A stretch of DNA of 64,000 nucleotides, from the NCBI RefSeq assembly GCF_028657195.3, contig NZ_JANCPR020000017.1, positions 62,001 through 126,000 of the forward strand, in the 5' to 3' direction. Origin of the DNA: Streptomyces iconiensis. GTDB taxonomy: Bacteria; Actinomycetota; Actinomycetes; Streptomycetales; Streptomycetaceae. Positions 1 to 8,266 of this stretch are shown here, piece after piece. Each line of letters begins with the position of its first letter. The first letter of the stretch is position 1. The translations under genes were made by a program, and so were the position numbers. Below the pieces are notes generated by a model. The model did no database searches and was not told the DNA's origin. It worked only from the letters and a program-made list of their open reading frames with translations.

Positions 1-2234
1 CCGCCCTTCACGGCGCGCTTCTCTCCGCTCCGCGGCCGGTACAGGGTCGGCGCTTTGTGCTCGTCGCACACCGCAAGCACGCTTCCGTCGGCGGAGAACG
101 CGGTGGGTCCGTCCACGAACGGCACGCGCAGCGCCGTCGTCTGCTTCCGGGTGTCGTACACGTGCAGTTCCTCGCCGGTGCTTCCCAGGAAGTACCGGCC
201 GTCCTCCGAGAGCGCGAGGGGCAGGCCGGGAGCCCGCTCCGTCAGCTTCCGGCCCGTCCTCAGCTCCCGCACGGTGGCTCCGTAGGGGTTCTGGAGGTCG
301 GAGTACGCGGCGTAACGTCCGTTCGGCGAGATGACGGGCGTGCCGTCCTCCAGGCCCGTCGGGATGCCGGGGGACCGCTTCGACGTCGGCAGGGCCTTGC
401 CCGTCCGCAGGTCCCAGCGGTAGGTGCGGCCACCGTCACCACTGCGGCGACTGTCCACCGGCTCGTCCTCGCTGAAGCCGACCAGGGTGGTGCCGTCGTC
501 GCTCAGCGAGGTGGTGAACAGGTCGGGCACGGGGTCCGTGAAGATGTCGCTCTCCGGCTGCCACGACGCCCCGTACAGCGCCCCGCGGGCCTCGCGGGTG
601 GGGGAGAGGCGCCAGGCGGCGACACTCAGCAGTTTGGCCGTCTTCGGGTCCGACGAGCGCATGCTCTCGGCGGCCGTCGCCACGTCGCGGGACGCCGCTT
701 CGGCCTCCTGCTCGTCGTTGCTGCGCTGGAGCTGCCAGGCGACGGTGCCCGCCGTCAGCGCCGCCGCGACCAGTACGGCGATGCCGCCGCGCAGCCTGCG
801 GCGGCGCCGTACCGTACGGGCGAGGCCGGCGCGGCCCGCTTCGAGGTACTCGCGCTCCAGCAGGTTGGGGCGGGCCGCGGCGGGCGCGGCCCCCGCCCAG
901 TCGAGCGCGGAGCGCAGCGCGTCGCCGCGCGGCAGGTCTTCCCGGTCGCGCCCACCCCGCTCCCACGCGTGGGCGGCGGCGCGCGTCCTGTGCAGCACGC
1001 GCAGCGCCGCGCGGTGCTCGTCCACCCAGCCGCGCAGCCGGGGCCAGGCCCGCAGCAGCCCGGCGCCCGCGGGGCGGATCGTGTGCCCCTCGCTCAGCAG
1101 GACCCCCGACGACACCAGCGCGTCCAGCGCGGTGTGCGCCGCGGGGCGTTCGTCGAGGGGGCGGCCCAGCAGGAGTTCGTCCCGTGCCGCCGTGCGCACC
1201 GTGTCCTGCGAGCCGTCCGGCGCGTCGCCGGGCACCACCAGCCGCAGCAGCGCCTCCTGCGTGAACGCCCTTGCTGCCGGGCCCAGTTGGCCGTATGCGG
1301 ACTCTGCCAGCGTGCCCAGCTCCGGCACAGCCCCGGGGTGCCCGGCGGGCGCCTGCACCTCGGCGGCCGAACGTGCACCCGCCAGGAGGAGTTCAGGCGT
1401 TCCGGCCCGCGCCGGGGTGGGCGCCGAGATGTCGGCCCGCAGCAGGCCGAGCAGCAGGTCGGCCGAGCCGGGGCGCTCGGCCGGGTCCTTGGCCAGCGCC
1501 GCCGTCACCAGGGGGCGCAACTGCGCGGGCAGCGGGGCGAGATCGGGGTGGTGCTCGGTGACCCGGACGACGATCTCGCCGAGGTTCTCGCCGTCGAACG
1601 GGGCGCGCCCGGTCGCGGCGAACAGTGCGACGGCGCCCCACGCGAACACGTCGGCGCGGTCGTCGGCACGCGCGCCCTTGAGCACTTCCGGCGCCATGTA
1701 GGCGGGCGTGCCCATCATCTTGCCCGTCGCCGTGAGCGACATGTCGTGGGTGCGGGCGATACCGAAGTCGATGACGCGGGGGCCGTCGGGGCCGAGCAGC
1801 ACGTTCGCCGGCTTCAGGTCCCGGTGCACCACGCCAGCGCCGTGGATGGCGGTGAGCGCGGTGGCGACCCCCGTGGTCAGCCGCAGCAGCGCGTCGTCTT
1901 CCAGGGGGCCCGAGGAGCCCACGGCAACGCCCAGGTCAGGGCCGTTGACGAACTCGCTCACCATGTAAGGGGGATCGGCCTCCGGGTCGGAGTCCAGCAC
2001 CTTCGCCGTGCAGAACGAGGCCACGCGTTCGGCCGCCGTCGACTCCTTGGCGAACCGCTGCCGGGTGTGGCTCTGCGCCGCCACCTCAGCGCGCAGCACC
2101 TTCACCGCACACCGCGTTCCGGCCTCGTCGTACGCCTCGTAGACGATCCCCTGCCCGCCGGCCCCGAGCCGCGCGGCCAGCCAGTAGGAGCCGATGCTCT
2201 GCGGATCGTCCTCGGTCAACGCCTCGCGGCCCAT
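1..2234 (-). CDS. Serine/threonine protein kinase with C-terminal beta-propeller-like domain (partial, runs off left edge)
   Basis: Reading from the ATG at 2234, at least 744 codons are open and no stop is reached before base 1, so the C-terminus is missing. Residues about 15-275 form a Hanks-type kinase with a glycine-rich loop (LGAGGQGIVYEAYD), a catalytic VHRDLKPANVLL loop and a DFG motif in VIDFGIA. A proline/arginine-rich stretch follows, then one hydrophobic segment near residue 480, preceded by basic residues. After it come WD40/PQQ-like blades with repeated LSDDGTTL, ISPNGRYAAY and LSEDGRYFLG motifs. Such proteins are membrane-anchored sensor kinases of the PknB class whose propeller faces outward. 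No partner gene is visible. Confidence 0.93.
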   Translation of the reverse strand, partial: MGREALTEDDPQSIGSYWLAARLGAGGQGIVYEAYDEAGTRCAVKVLRAEVAAQSHTRQRFAKESTAAERVASFCTAKVLDSDPEADPPYMVSEFVNGPDLGVAVGSSGPLEDDALLRLTTGVATALTAIHGAGVVHRDLKPANVLLGPDGPRVIDFGIARTHDMSLTATGKMMGTPAYMAPEVLKGARADDRADVFAWGAVALFAATGRAPFDGENLGEIVVRVTEHHPDLAPLPAQLRPLVTAALAKDPAERPGSADLLLGLLRADISAPTPARAGTPELLLAGARSAAEVQAPAGHPGAVPELGTLAESAYGQLGPAARAFTQEALLRLVVPGDAPDGSQDTVRTAARDELLLGRPLDERPAAHTALDALVSSGVLLSEGHTIRPAGAGLLRAWPRLRGWVDEHRAALRVLHRTRAAAHAWERGGRDREDLPRGDALRSALDWAGAAPAAARPNLLEREYLEAGRAGLARTVRRRRRLRGGIAVLVAAALTAGTVAWQLQRSNDEQEAEAASRDVATAAESMRSSDPKTAKLLSVAAWRLSPTREARGALYGASWQPESDIFTDPVPDLFTTSLSDDGTTLVGFSEDEPVDSRRSGDGGRTYRWDLRTGKALPTSKRSPGIPTGLEDGTPVISPNGRYAAYSDLQNPYGATVRELRTGRKLTERAPGLPLALSEDGRYFLGSTGEELHVYDTRKQTTALRVPFVDGPTAFSADGSVLAVCDEHKAPTLYRPRSGEKRAVKG

Positions 2235-2437
2235 ACGTTCCCCTGCCCCCTGTCCCTTTCGGCGTGCGCCCCGCGCGACACACACCCATGCGACACACAT
2301 CCACGCGGCACGTGACACCACGTCAGACGTGACAGGACGCACGCCCGGTTCCGGTCGCCCCCCGGGCCGGGTCCCTCCCGGTGGTGCGCGCCCTGGGGAG
2401 ATGGCGGGGCCGGGACGGTGTGGGGCAGGGTGTGCCC

Positions 2438-3163
2438 ATGTCCGCTCCCCCGCCGCAGGTCACATTGCCCGAAGCCTTCGTGCTCCTTTCCCACCTGGAC
2501 TCAGGGGAAGTTCACGACCTGTCCCAGACCGCGGCCGGCTGCGCGGCTGCTGAACTCGGCGAGCTGGCGTTGCGCCGCAGGCTGCGGGTCGTTCCCCGGA
2601 AGAAGAGGAGGGTGCTCGGCTTCGAGGTCTACTCCGAGCCAGGCGAGATCCGCCTGCTGGACACCGCTCCCACCGGCCTCGACTGGGCCGATCGTCTTCT
2701 GGAGAAGCTGGAGCTTCACGCGGCGCCCGACGGCGGGGCGATACGCGTGCACGAGTGGCTCCAGCTGCGCAGCCGTGAAGGGGTCTTCCTGCACAGGGAC
2801 GTTCTGAGTGAACGCGGTGTGCTGCGGCACGTTCCTGGCGGTCGCGTGACCAGACAACGCCACTACCCGGATGCCGCCCTGCGCGACGCGCTGCTCAGCC
2901 GCCTACGGGCCGTCAACAGCGGACTGATTCCCCTGGACGAGCACACGCTGCTCCTGCTGGACCTCCTGGAGCGCGCAGAACTGGACCTGAAGCTGACCCT
3001 GAGCATGCGCCAACGGCTCGACCGTGCCCGGGGAGTCGGAGCGGTGGCGGCCCTCCCCGAAGACATGAGGGACACCAGCACCGTGCTCCGCATGAGTGTG
3101 CCCTCCAGAAGCCGGGGCGGGGATGGCGGCGGCGGTGACGGCGGCGACGGTGGCGGGGAGTAG
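2438..3163 (+). CDS. GPP34 (GOLPH3-like) phosphoprotein
   Basis: The 241-residue product matches the GPP34 family. It begins with LPEAFVLLSHLDSGEVHD, then ELALRRRLRV, the LLDTAP block and the typical ending with LLLLDLLERAELDLKLTLSMRQRLDRAR. The ATG at 2438 is preferred over an upstream in-frame start because the family homology begins directly after it. The last 20 residues are a Gly/Asp tail made of GGGDGG repeats and look disordered. In actinomycetes this family is common and of unknown role; the eukaryotic members bind phosphoinositides. Confidence 0.85.
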   Translation: MSAPPPQVTLPEAFVLLSHLDSGEVHDLSQTAAGCAAAELGELALRRRLRVVPRKKRRVLGFEVYSEPGEIRLLDTAPTGLDWADRLLEKLELHAAPDGGAIRVHEWLQLRSREGVFLHRDVLSERGVLRHVPGGRVTRQRHYPDAALRDALLSRLRAVNSGLIPLDEHTLLLLDLLERAELDLKLTLSMRQRLDRARGVGAVAALPEDMRDTSTVLRMSVPSRSRGGDGGGGDGGDGGGE

Positions 3164-3199
3164 CCACAGGGCCGCTCGGCCGAGTGCGGTTGGCGGTCC

Positions 3200-3646
3200 C
3201 TACCCCAGTGACGTGACGGCGCCGCGCGCGTCGAAGACCGCGTTGCGGGCCCAGGCGAACTCCCAGCGGTTGCCTTCCGGGTCGGTGAGGTAGGCGGAAC
3301 GGCCGCCCCACTCGCGGTCCTTCGGTGCCTCGACGGAGGTGGCGCCGGCGGCCAGCGCCGCGGTGTAGGCGGCGTCCACCTGTGCGGCGGTCTCGACGTT
3401 GCAGGCGAGGGTGACGCCGGACCAGCCCGCCGGCGGTGGGGCCCCGGGCGCGGCCTCCCGGGCCAGTTCGTCCAGGGGGTAGAGGGCGAGCATCGCGCCG
3501 CCCAGCGGGAAGGCGGCCCAACCGTCGTCGCTCGCAGGCAACTCGGGCCAGCCCAGGGCGAGATAGAACGCGCGCAGCCTCGGCAGGTCACGGGCGCCGA
3601 GGGTGACGACGGTCAGGCGTGCCGGTATCGGCGGTGTCTCGGGCAT
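3200..3646 (-). CDS. VOC (glyoxalase/bleomycin-resistance fold) protein
   Basis: The 148-residue protein has one VOC unit: LTVVTLGARDLPRLRAFY at the start, GWSGVTLACNV in the middle and YLTDPEGNRWEFAW near the end. The ATG at 3646 is preferred over a start 12 codons upstream because the fold begins right after MPETPPIPARL. VOC proteins bind divalent metals and act as lyases, dioxygenases or drug-binding proteins, and the substrate cannot be read from the sequence. It is transcribed away from the 3899 gene, and the intergenic space holds 20-base repeats and an AT-rich palindrome. Confidence 0.85.
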   Translation of the reverse strand: MPETPPIPARLTVVTLGARDLPRLRAFYLALGWPELPASDDGWAAFPLGGAMLALYPLDELAREAAPGAPPPAGWSGVTLACNVETAAQVDAAYTAALAAGATSVEAPKDREWGGRSAYLTDPEGNRWEFAWARNAVFDARGAVTSLG

Positions 3647-3730
3647 GCGCCGGATTGTGCCCGGTGCCGGGCCCGCTGTCATGGGGCGGCGGGGGCGACC
3701 GGGCCCGTTGCCGCCGCTCGCCGCGGCGCT

Positions 3731-3785
3731 GAAGGCTCGCTCTCAGCGGTGAAAGCTCGTTCTCGGCGGTGAACGTTCTTCGCGG
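3731..3785. repeat. Imperfect 20-base tandem repeat
   Basis: Two full 20-base copies (3731-3750 and 3751-3770) and a partial third (from 3771) each begin GAA(A/G)GCTCG or similar and end CAGCGGT or CGGCGGT. They lie in the divergent intergenic region between the VOC gene and the 3899 gene. A regulatory role is possible but not shown. Confidence 0.6.
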
Positions 3786-3830
3786 CCCACGGGTCCCTTG
3801 AGGCCCCAACCTCCTTACTGACGCGAGTTA

Positions 3831-3845
3831 TTGACTTAAATTCAA
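3831..3845. promoter_or_regulatory. AT-rich near-palindrome, possible operator or promoter element
   Basis: TTGACTTAAATTCAA has TTGA/TCAA arms around a TTAA-containing core and stands out strongly from the G+C-rich surroundings. The arrangement resembles binding sites of MarR-family repressors, and TTGACT alone could serve as a -35 element for the 3899 gene. It is 54 bases upstream of that gene and about 185 bases from the divergent VOC gene. Confidence 0.4.
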
Positions 3846-3898
3846 AGCAGCGGGACCCTCCCCGTGTCCGACAGCACCGAACCGAACCGGGAGGGCAC

Positions 3899-4189
3899 AT
3901 GAGCAACGCAGCACCCGACCCGCGCCGTGACCCGTCGCCCGGCGCAAGCCCGGCCGGGAACGCGGCCGGAAGCGCGGCCGGGAGCGCCGACCCGCTTCGT
4001 GAAGCGCTCGGCGGCCCGCAGCCCGTGAGCTTCGGGACGCTCGCGCCCGAACAGACCGCGCTGCTGGCCGACGCGCTCAACGCCGAGCGTGCCGCGCAGA
4101 ACGAGGGCCTGGAGGAGGCCGCCGAGGCCGCGCTCACGCTGGTGCCCGCGCTGGCGCGCGGGCCCGTTCGCAAGATCCTCTTCAAGTGA
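3899..4189 (+). CDS. Small hypothetical protein upstream of the repeat protein
   Basis: The 96-residue product has a disordered Pro/Ala/Gly-rich N-terminal third with two AAGSA repeats, then a helical part (FGTLAPEQTALLADALNAERAAQNEGLEEA) and a basic end, GPVRKILFK. The start ATG follows the Shine-Dalgarno sequence GGGAGG. It ends 19 bases before the 4209 gene, so the two are probably one operon. I do not recognise a family. Confidence 0.7.
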   Translation: MSNAAPDPRRDPSPGASPAGNAAGSAAGSADPLREALGGPQPVSFGTLAPEQTALLADALNAERAAQNEGLEEAAEAALTLVPALARGPVRKILFK

Positions 4190-4208
4190 CGGGAAGGTGG
4201 GACCGACC

Positions 4209-5309
4209 ATGGACGCGCTCCGCAACCGTGCCGAGACGGAGAAGATCGCCGCGCTGCTCGGCGTCGAGGACGCCACGCGCCTCGCCTTCCTGCACGCACT
4301 GCCCCACGACGACCTGCGCCGCTTCCGGCAGCAGACCGTGGCCGCTCTGCACGACGGCGCCCCCGACATGCTCGACAGGATCGCCGGTGCGACCAAGCTG
4401 GTGCCGGCGGCCGTCTCGGCGGCCATCTCCCAGAAGGCCCTGGGCCCCCGGCTGGCAGCGGCCGTCGCCGGACGACTGGAACCCGCGCGGGCGGCGGCGA
4501 TCATCGAGAAGCTGCCCGTCTCGTTCACGGCCTCCTCCTGTGCCTATCTCGACCCCCGGCGCATACCCGGCATCGTGGACAGGCTGGACGGCGATCTCGT
4601 CGTACGTATCGCCGTCGCGCTCGCCGAGAGGGGCGACCACCTGACCATGGGGCGCTTCGTCGGGCACCTGCGCGACGAAGCCATCTCCCGCATCCTCGGC
4701 TTCATCGAGGGCAGCGCCGTCCTGCGTACCGGCTTCTACATCGACGAGCCCGCACGTATCGGCCCCATCCTCGACCTGCTCGGCGCCGAACGGCTCGCGC
4801 GCCTGATCACCACGGCGGGAACGGAGAACCTGTGGCCCGAGGCGCTGGCAGTCGCCGCCATGGCCGACGACGAACACCGCCGCCGCATCGCCTCGCTCAC
4901 CGCTGCGCAGTCGACGGAGCACCTCGACTCGCTCGTACGGGCCGTGCACGAGGGCGGACTGTGGGAGTCGCTGCTGCCCCTCGTCGCGCTGCTGGACGAC
5001 GACGAGGATGCCCCCGGCCAACTGCGCACCGTCGCCGCGCTGCCCTCGCTGGAGGACGGCGAGGTCCTCGCCGGGGTCGTACCGGCCGTCGTCGCCACGG
5101 GTCTGTGGGCGGAGTTCCTGCCTCTGGTCGCGGCGCTCCCCGACCCTTCGCGCGTCCGCGTCGCCGAGATCGCCGGCGAACTGCCCGACGAGCAGCTCCG
5201 GTCGATGATCGCCGAGATCGTCAAGCGCGACCTGTGGGAAGACGTACTGCCCGTGGTGGAGCTGATGCCCGACACGGCGAAGGAACGGGTGCTGCGCTTC
5301 GCCGAGTGA
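4209..5309 (+). CDS. Helical repeat protein of unknown function
   Basis: The 366-residue protein starts at the ATG following GGGAAGGTGGGA. Its C-terminal half has about 3.5 repeats of 43-48 residues, each beginning near LWPEALAVAAM, LWESLLPLVALL, LWAEFLPLVAALPD and LWEDVLPVVELMPD. The rest of each unit is amphipathic helix. The N-terminal half has further helical pairs, such as FLHALPHDDLRRF and ARAAAIIEKLP, reminiscent of MgtE-N or HEAT-like solenoids. No signal peptide, membrane segment or catalytic motif is seen. I infer a cytoplasmic protein-binding scaffold; its 96-residue upstream neighbour is a possible partner. Confidence 0.8.
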   Translation: MDALRNRAETEKIAALLGVEDATRLAFLHALPHDDLRRFRQQTVAALHDGAPDMLDRIAGATKLVPAAVSAAISQKALGPRLAAAVAGRLEPARAAAIIEKLPVSFTASSCAYLDPRRIPGIVDRLDGDLVVRIAVALAERGDHLTMGRFVGHLRDEAISRILGFIEGSAVLRTGFYIDEPARIGPILDLLGAERLARLITTAGTENLWPEALAVAAMADDEHRRRIASLTAAQSTEHLDSLVRAVHEGGLWESLLPLVALLDDDEDAPGQLRTVAALPSLEDGEVLAGVVPAVVATGLWAEFLPLVAALPDPSRVRVAEIAGELPDEQLRSMIAEIVKRDLWEDVLPVVELMPDTAKERVLRFAE

Positions 5310-5450
5310 CGCGAGTGAGGGGCACTGCGCTTCGCGGCGTGACGCGGACGAGGGCGGTTCGGTGCTTCGGCACGTGGGCGGATGAGGGCTGATGCGGAGG
5401 CGGGGCCGGGTTCGACGAGTGCACGTGTGTGCCTCTGCGATGCTGGTGCG

Positions 5451-6224
5451 GTGTCGACCGCCCCGCTCAATCCGAACGCCCCCGAGCCCATCTCCACGGA
5501 CCCGCCCGTGTCCTTCCCGCGCCCCCTGCTCCATCAGTCCTGGCTGGACCTCACCTTCGTCCACTGGGCCGTGGAGCCGGAAACGGTGGCCGGGCTGCTG
5601 CCGCGAGGTGCCGTGCCCGACACGTTGCACGGGATGACGTACGTCGGGCTCGTGGCCTTCCGTATGTACCGCGTCGGATGGCTGGGGCTGCCCGGGGTTC
5701 CGTACCTGGGCACGTTCCCCGAGACGAATGTGCGCCTGTACTCCGTGGACGCGCACGGGCGGCGCGGGGTCGTCTTCCGCTCCCTGGACGCCTCCCGGCT
5801 GGTGCCCGTCGTGATGGCGAGGACCGGCTTCCGGCTGCCCTACCTGTGGTCCCGTATGGCCGTACGGGCCGAGGGCGACACCCTCACCTACACCAGTTCA
5901 CGGCGCTGGCCCGGACCCCGCGGCGCGTACAGCCGCCTCACCGTACGCAGGGCCGAGCCCCTGGGAGAGCCGACCGAGCTGGAGCACTTCCTGACCGCGC
6001 GCTGGGGCATGCACAACGCCTTCTTCGGGCGCTCGGTCTACCTGCCCAACGCCCATCCCCGCTGGCCGCTGCACCGGGCGGAACTCCTCGAATGCGACGA
6101 GGACTTGGTGGCGGCTGCCGGGATCGAGGGCCCGCTCGGTGACCCGGTGAGCGTCCTGTACTCACCCGGCGTCCCCGTACGCTTCGGCCGCCCCTCCCGT
6201 CCCGCCGGCATCCCGACGCCGTGA
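5451..6224 (+). CDS. DUF2071 (YqjF-like) family protein
   Basis: The 257-residue product shows the DUF2071 signature: FPRPLLHQSWLDLTFVHWAV, then LLPRGAVPDT, YVGLVAFRM and GTFPETNVRLY. The GTG at 5451 is chosen because the family match starts about 20 residues later. Family members have an acetoacetate-decarboxylase-like fold, but their role is not established. It stands alone, 141 bases after the repeat-protein gene. The C-terminus, with GRPSRPAGIPTP, is probably flexible. Confidence 0.85.
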   Translation: MSTAPLNPNAPEPISTDPPVSFPRPLLHQSWLDLTFVHWAVEPETVAGLLPRGAVPDTLHGMTYVGLVAFRMYRVGWLGLPGVPYLGTFPETNVRLYSVDAHGRRGVVFRSLDASRLVPVVMARTGFRLPYLWSRMAVRAEGDTLTYTSSRRWPGPRGAYSRLTVRRAEPLGEPTELEHFLTARWGMHNAFFGRSVYLPNAHPRWPLHRAELLECDEDLVAAAGIEGPLGDPVSVLYSPGVPVRFGRPSRPAGIPTP

Positions 6225-6303
6225 CGCACCGAGGGGCCGTGACGCACCGAGAGGGTGCGGTGGGGAACGCCGCCTCGCCCTCGGCCGCCCCGGGTGCGCC
6301 GCT

Positions 6304-6358
6304 CACCCCCGCAGACAGGTGCCCCCCGCAGGCAGGTGCTCACCCCCGCAGATAGGTG
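6304..6358. repeat. Triplicated 16-18-base repeat spanning the end of the response-regulator gene
   Basis: Three copies of CCCCCGCAG-N2-AGGTG lie at 6304-6321, 6323-6338 and 6341-6358. The right-most copy contains the last codons and stop of the minus-strand response regulator, so the other two look like duplications of its 3' end. Confidence 0.55.
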
Positions 6359-6996
6359 AGGACCGCCAGGACGCGGCGGTTGTCGTCGGGGGCTTCCGGA
6401 GGCAGGTCCAGTTTCAGGAGGATGCCGGCGATGTGCTTGGCCACGGCCGCCTCCGTGACCACCAGGCGCCGTGCGACGGCGGCGTTGGAACGGCCCTCTG
6501 CCATCAGCCCCAGCACCTCGCGCTCGCGCGGCGTCAACCGCTCCAGCGGGCCCTTGCCCGCGAGCAGTTGCCGCACCACCTCCGGGTCCACGACCGTGGC
6601 CCCGGCCGCGACCCTCGCCACCGCGTCCGTGAACTCCTCGACGTCGCCGATGCGTTCCTTCAGCAGGTAGCCGGTACCGGCACGGGAGTCCCGTGCCGCC
6701 AACAGCTCCTCGGCAAAGGTCTGTTCGACGTACTGGCTCAGCACCAGCAGCGCCAGGTCCGGCTGTTCGGCCTGGAGTACGCGTGCGGCACGCAGCCCCT
6801 CGTCCGTGTGGTCGGGCGGCATGCGCACGTCCACGACCGCCAGGTCGGGACGGTGCTCGCGCGCGGCGGCCAGCAGCGAGGGCCCGTCACCGACGGCGGC
6901 GGGCACCTCGTGGCCGAAGCGCCGCAGCAACTGCACGACGCCCTCGCGCAGCAGGACGGAGTCCTCAGCGATCACGATCCGGAGGGGTTGCCGCAC
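6340..6996 (-). CDS. LuxR/NarL-type response regulator
   Basis: The 218-residue protein has a receiver domain starting RIVIAEDSVLLREGV, with the phosphoacceptor Asp in LAVVDVRMP. A C-terminal LuxR helix-turn-helix follows: LTPREREVLGLMAEGRSNAAVARRL. The GTG at 6996 is the nearest start before the receiver fold. It overlaps the end of the upstream kinase gene by 25 bases, so the two are translationally coupled. The divergent ATPase/permease operon beginning at 8267 is the obvious candidate target. Confidence 0.93.
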   Translation of the reverse strand: MRQPLRIVIAEDSVLLREGVVQLLRRFGHEVPAAVGDGPSLLAAAREHRPDLAVVDVRMPPDHTDEGLRAARVLQAEQPDLALLVLSQYVEQTFAEELLAARDSRAGTGYLLKERIGDVEEFTDAVARVAAGATVVDPEVVRQLLAGKGPLERLTPREREVLGLMAEGRSNAAVARRLVVTEAAVAKHIAGILLKLDLPPEAPDDNRRVLAVLTYLRG

Positions 6997-8156
6997 GGGA
7001 TCTCCGCTCTCAGAAGGGTGGGCCCGCCCTGCGGGCTGGACAGCAGCATTCTGCCGTCGGCCGCGGCGATCCGGTCGGCCAGGCCGGTCAGACCCGAGCC
7101 GCGAGCGGGCTCGGCCCCGCCCGTACCGTCGTCCTCGACCTCCAGCCGCAGCACACGCGCGTGGACGCGCGCCCGTATCCGGCAGTGTGTGGCGCCGCTG
7201 TGCCTGGCCACGTTCGCCAGGCACTCGGACACCACGAAGTAGGCGGTGGCCTCCACCGCGGCCGGCAGCCTGCCCGGCAGGTCGAGGTCGAGTTCGGCGG
7301 GCACCGTCGAGCGCCCCGCCACGTCCCGTACGGCGGCGTGCAGGCCGCGCTCGCTGAGCACCTGCGGGTGCACGCCCCGGATCAGTTCGCGCAGTTCGGC
7401 CAGCGCCTCCTTGGCCAGCGCGTGCGCCTCGCCGACCTCCCGTACCGCGACGTTCCCCTGCGGCAGCCCGAGTGCCGCCAGGTCGAGGGAGGCCAGGCCC
7501 AGCTTCACGTTGAGGGCGACCAGCCGCTGCTGCGCGCCGTCGTGCAGATCGCGCTCGATACGGCGGCGCTCGCTGTCGAAGGCGTCGACCAGCCGCGCCC
7601 GCGAGCGTTCGACCTCGTGCAACTCCCTGTCCCCTGGCGCCAGTACGGCACGCGCCACCACGCCCCGCACTCCCGCCCACGCGCCGATCGGATACGCGGC
7701 CACCGGCAGCAGCAGTGCGCCCGCGACGGGGCCGGCCACCGTCTGCCACGCCGCGGCCGTCGGCTGGAACGGGGAGAGCAGCAGGAGTCCCGGGATGCCC
7801 AAAGCGACCAGGACGACCGCCAGATCGGCCCAGCCGACGGCGAGCACCGACACGATTCCGTACCCGTGCGTCCAGCGGTTCGGGCGCGGGCGGGCCAGGT
7901 CGTGGTCCACGAGCCGCAGCCGCCACCACTCCAGCGGTCCGGCGAGCGCAGCGGCGAACACCACCACCAGCGCCGCGCACACCGCTCCCGTCACAGGGCC
8001 GAACGGAGCCGTCAGCAGCGCACCCACCCCCACGTACACGGCGGCGGCGAACACCCCGCCGGCCAGCAGGAAGCCCGCAGCGCGCCAGGGCCAGGCGGTC
8101 AGTGGGTAACGGAGCGGGCCATGGGCCAGGGCCTCCAGCACGGTACGGGGGATCAC
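6972..8156 (-). CDS. Sensor histidine kinase, HisKA_3 (DesK/NarX) class
   Basis: The protein of about 394 residues has several hydrophobic membrane segments in its first half, such as AAGFLLAGGVFAAAVYV and LAVVLVALGIPGLLLL. The HisKA_3 phosphoacceptor RRIERDLHDGAQQRLVAL and an HATPase domain ending EVEDDGTGG...GSGLTGLADRI follow. GTG 8156 (VIPRTVLEAL) is taken as the start; an in-frame ATG exists at 8279 but would reach into the start of the divergent ATPase gene. It forms a pair with the overlapping response regulator and probably senses envelope stress or a drug handled by the neighbouring exporter. Confidence 0.9.
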   Translation of the reverse strand: MIPRTVLEALAHGPLRYPLTAWPWRAAGFLLAGGVFAAAVYVGVGALLTAPFGPVTGAVCAALVVVFAAALAGPLEWWRLRLVDHDLARPRPNRWTHGYGIVSVLAVGWADLAVVLVALGIPGLLLLSPFQPTAAAWQTVAGPVAGALLLPVAAYPIGAWAGVRGVVARAVLAPGDRELHEVERSRARLVDAFDSERRRIERDLHDGAQQRLVALNVKLGLASLDLAALGLPQGNVAVREVGEAHALAKEALAELRELIRGVHPQVLSERGLHAAVRDVAGRSTVPAELDLDLPGRLPAAVEATAYFVVSECLANVARHSGATHCRIRARVHARVLRLEVEDDGTGGAEPARGSGLTGLADRIAAADGRMLLSSPQGGPTLLRAEIPCGNPSGS

Positions 8157-8266
8157 CTGCCCGACCGTAGCCGTGCGTGCGGGCGCCCGCAGTAGTGCCA
8201 GGTGGAGTACGGGGACTCGCGCCTGGGCCCATGTGCGGGACGGATCCGGGCCGTTGACTGGGGAGC

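Noticed and set aside
57..2315. Plus-strand open frame of 752 codons
   Set aside because: It is the antisense shadow of the Ser/Thr kinase gene; its product is Arg/Gly/Gln-rich without any fold, while the minus strand has clear kinase motifs.
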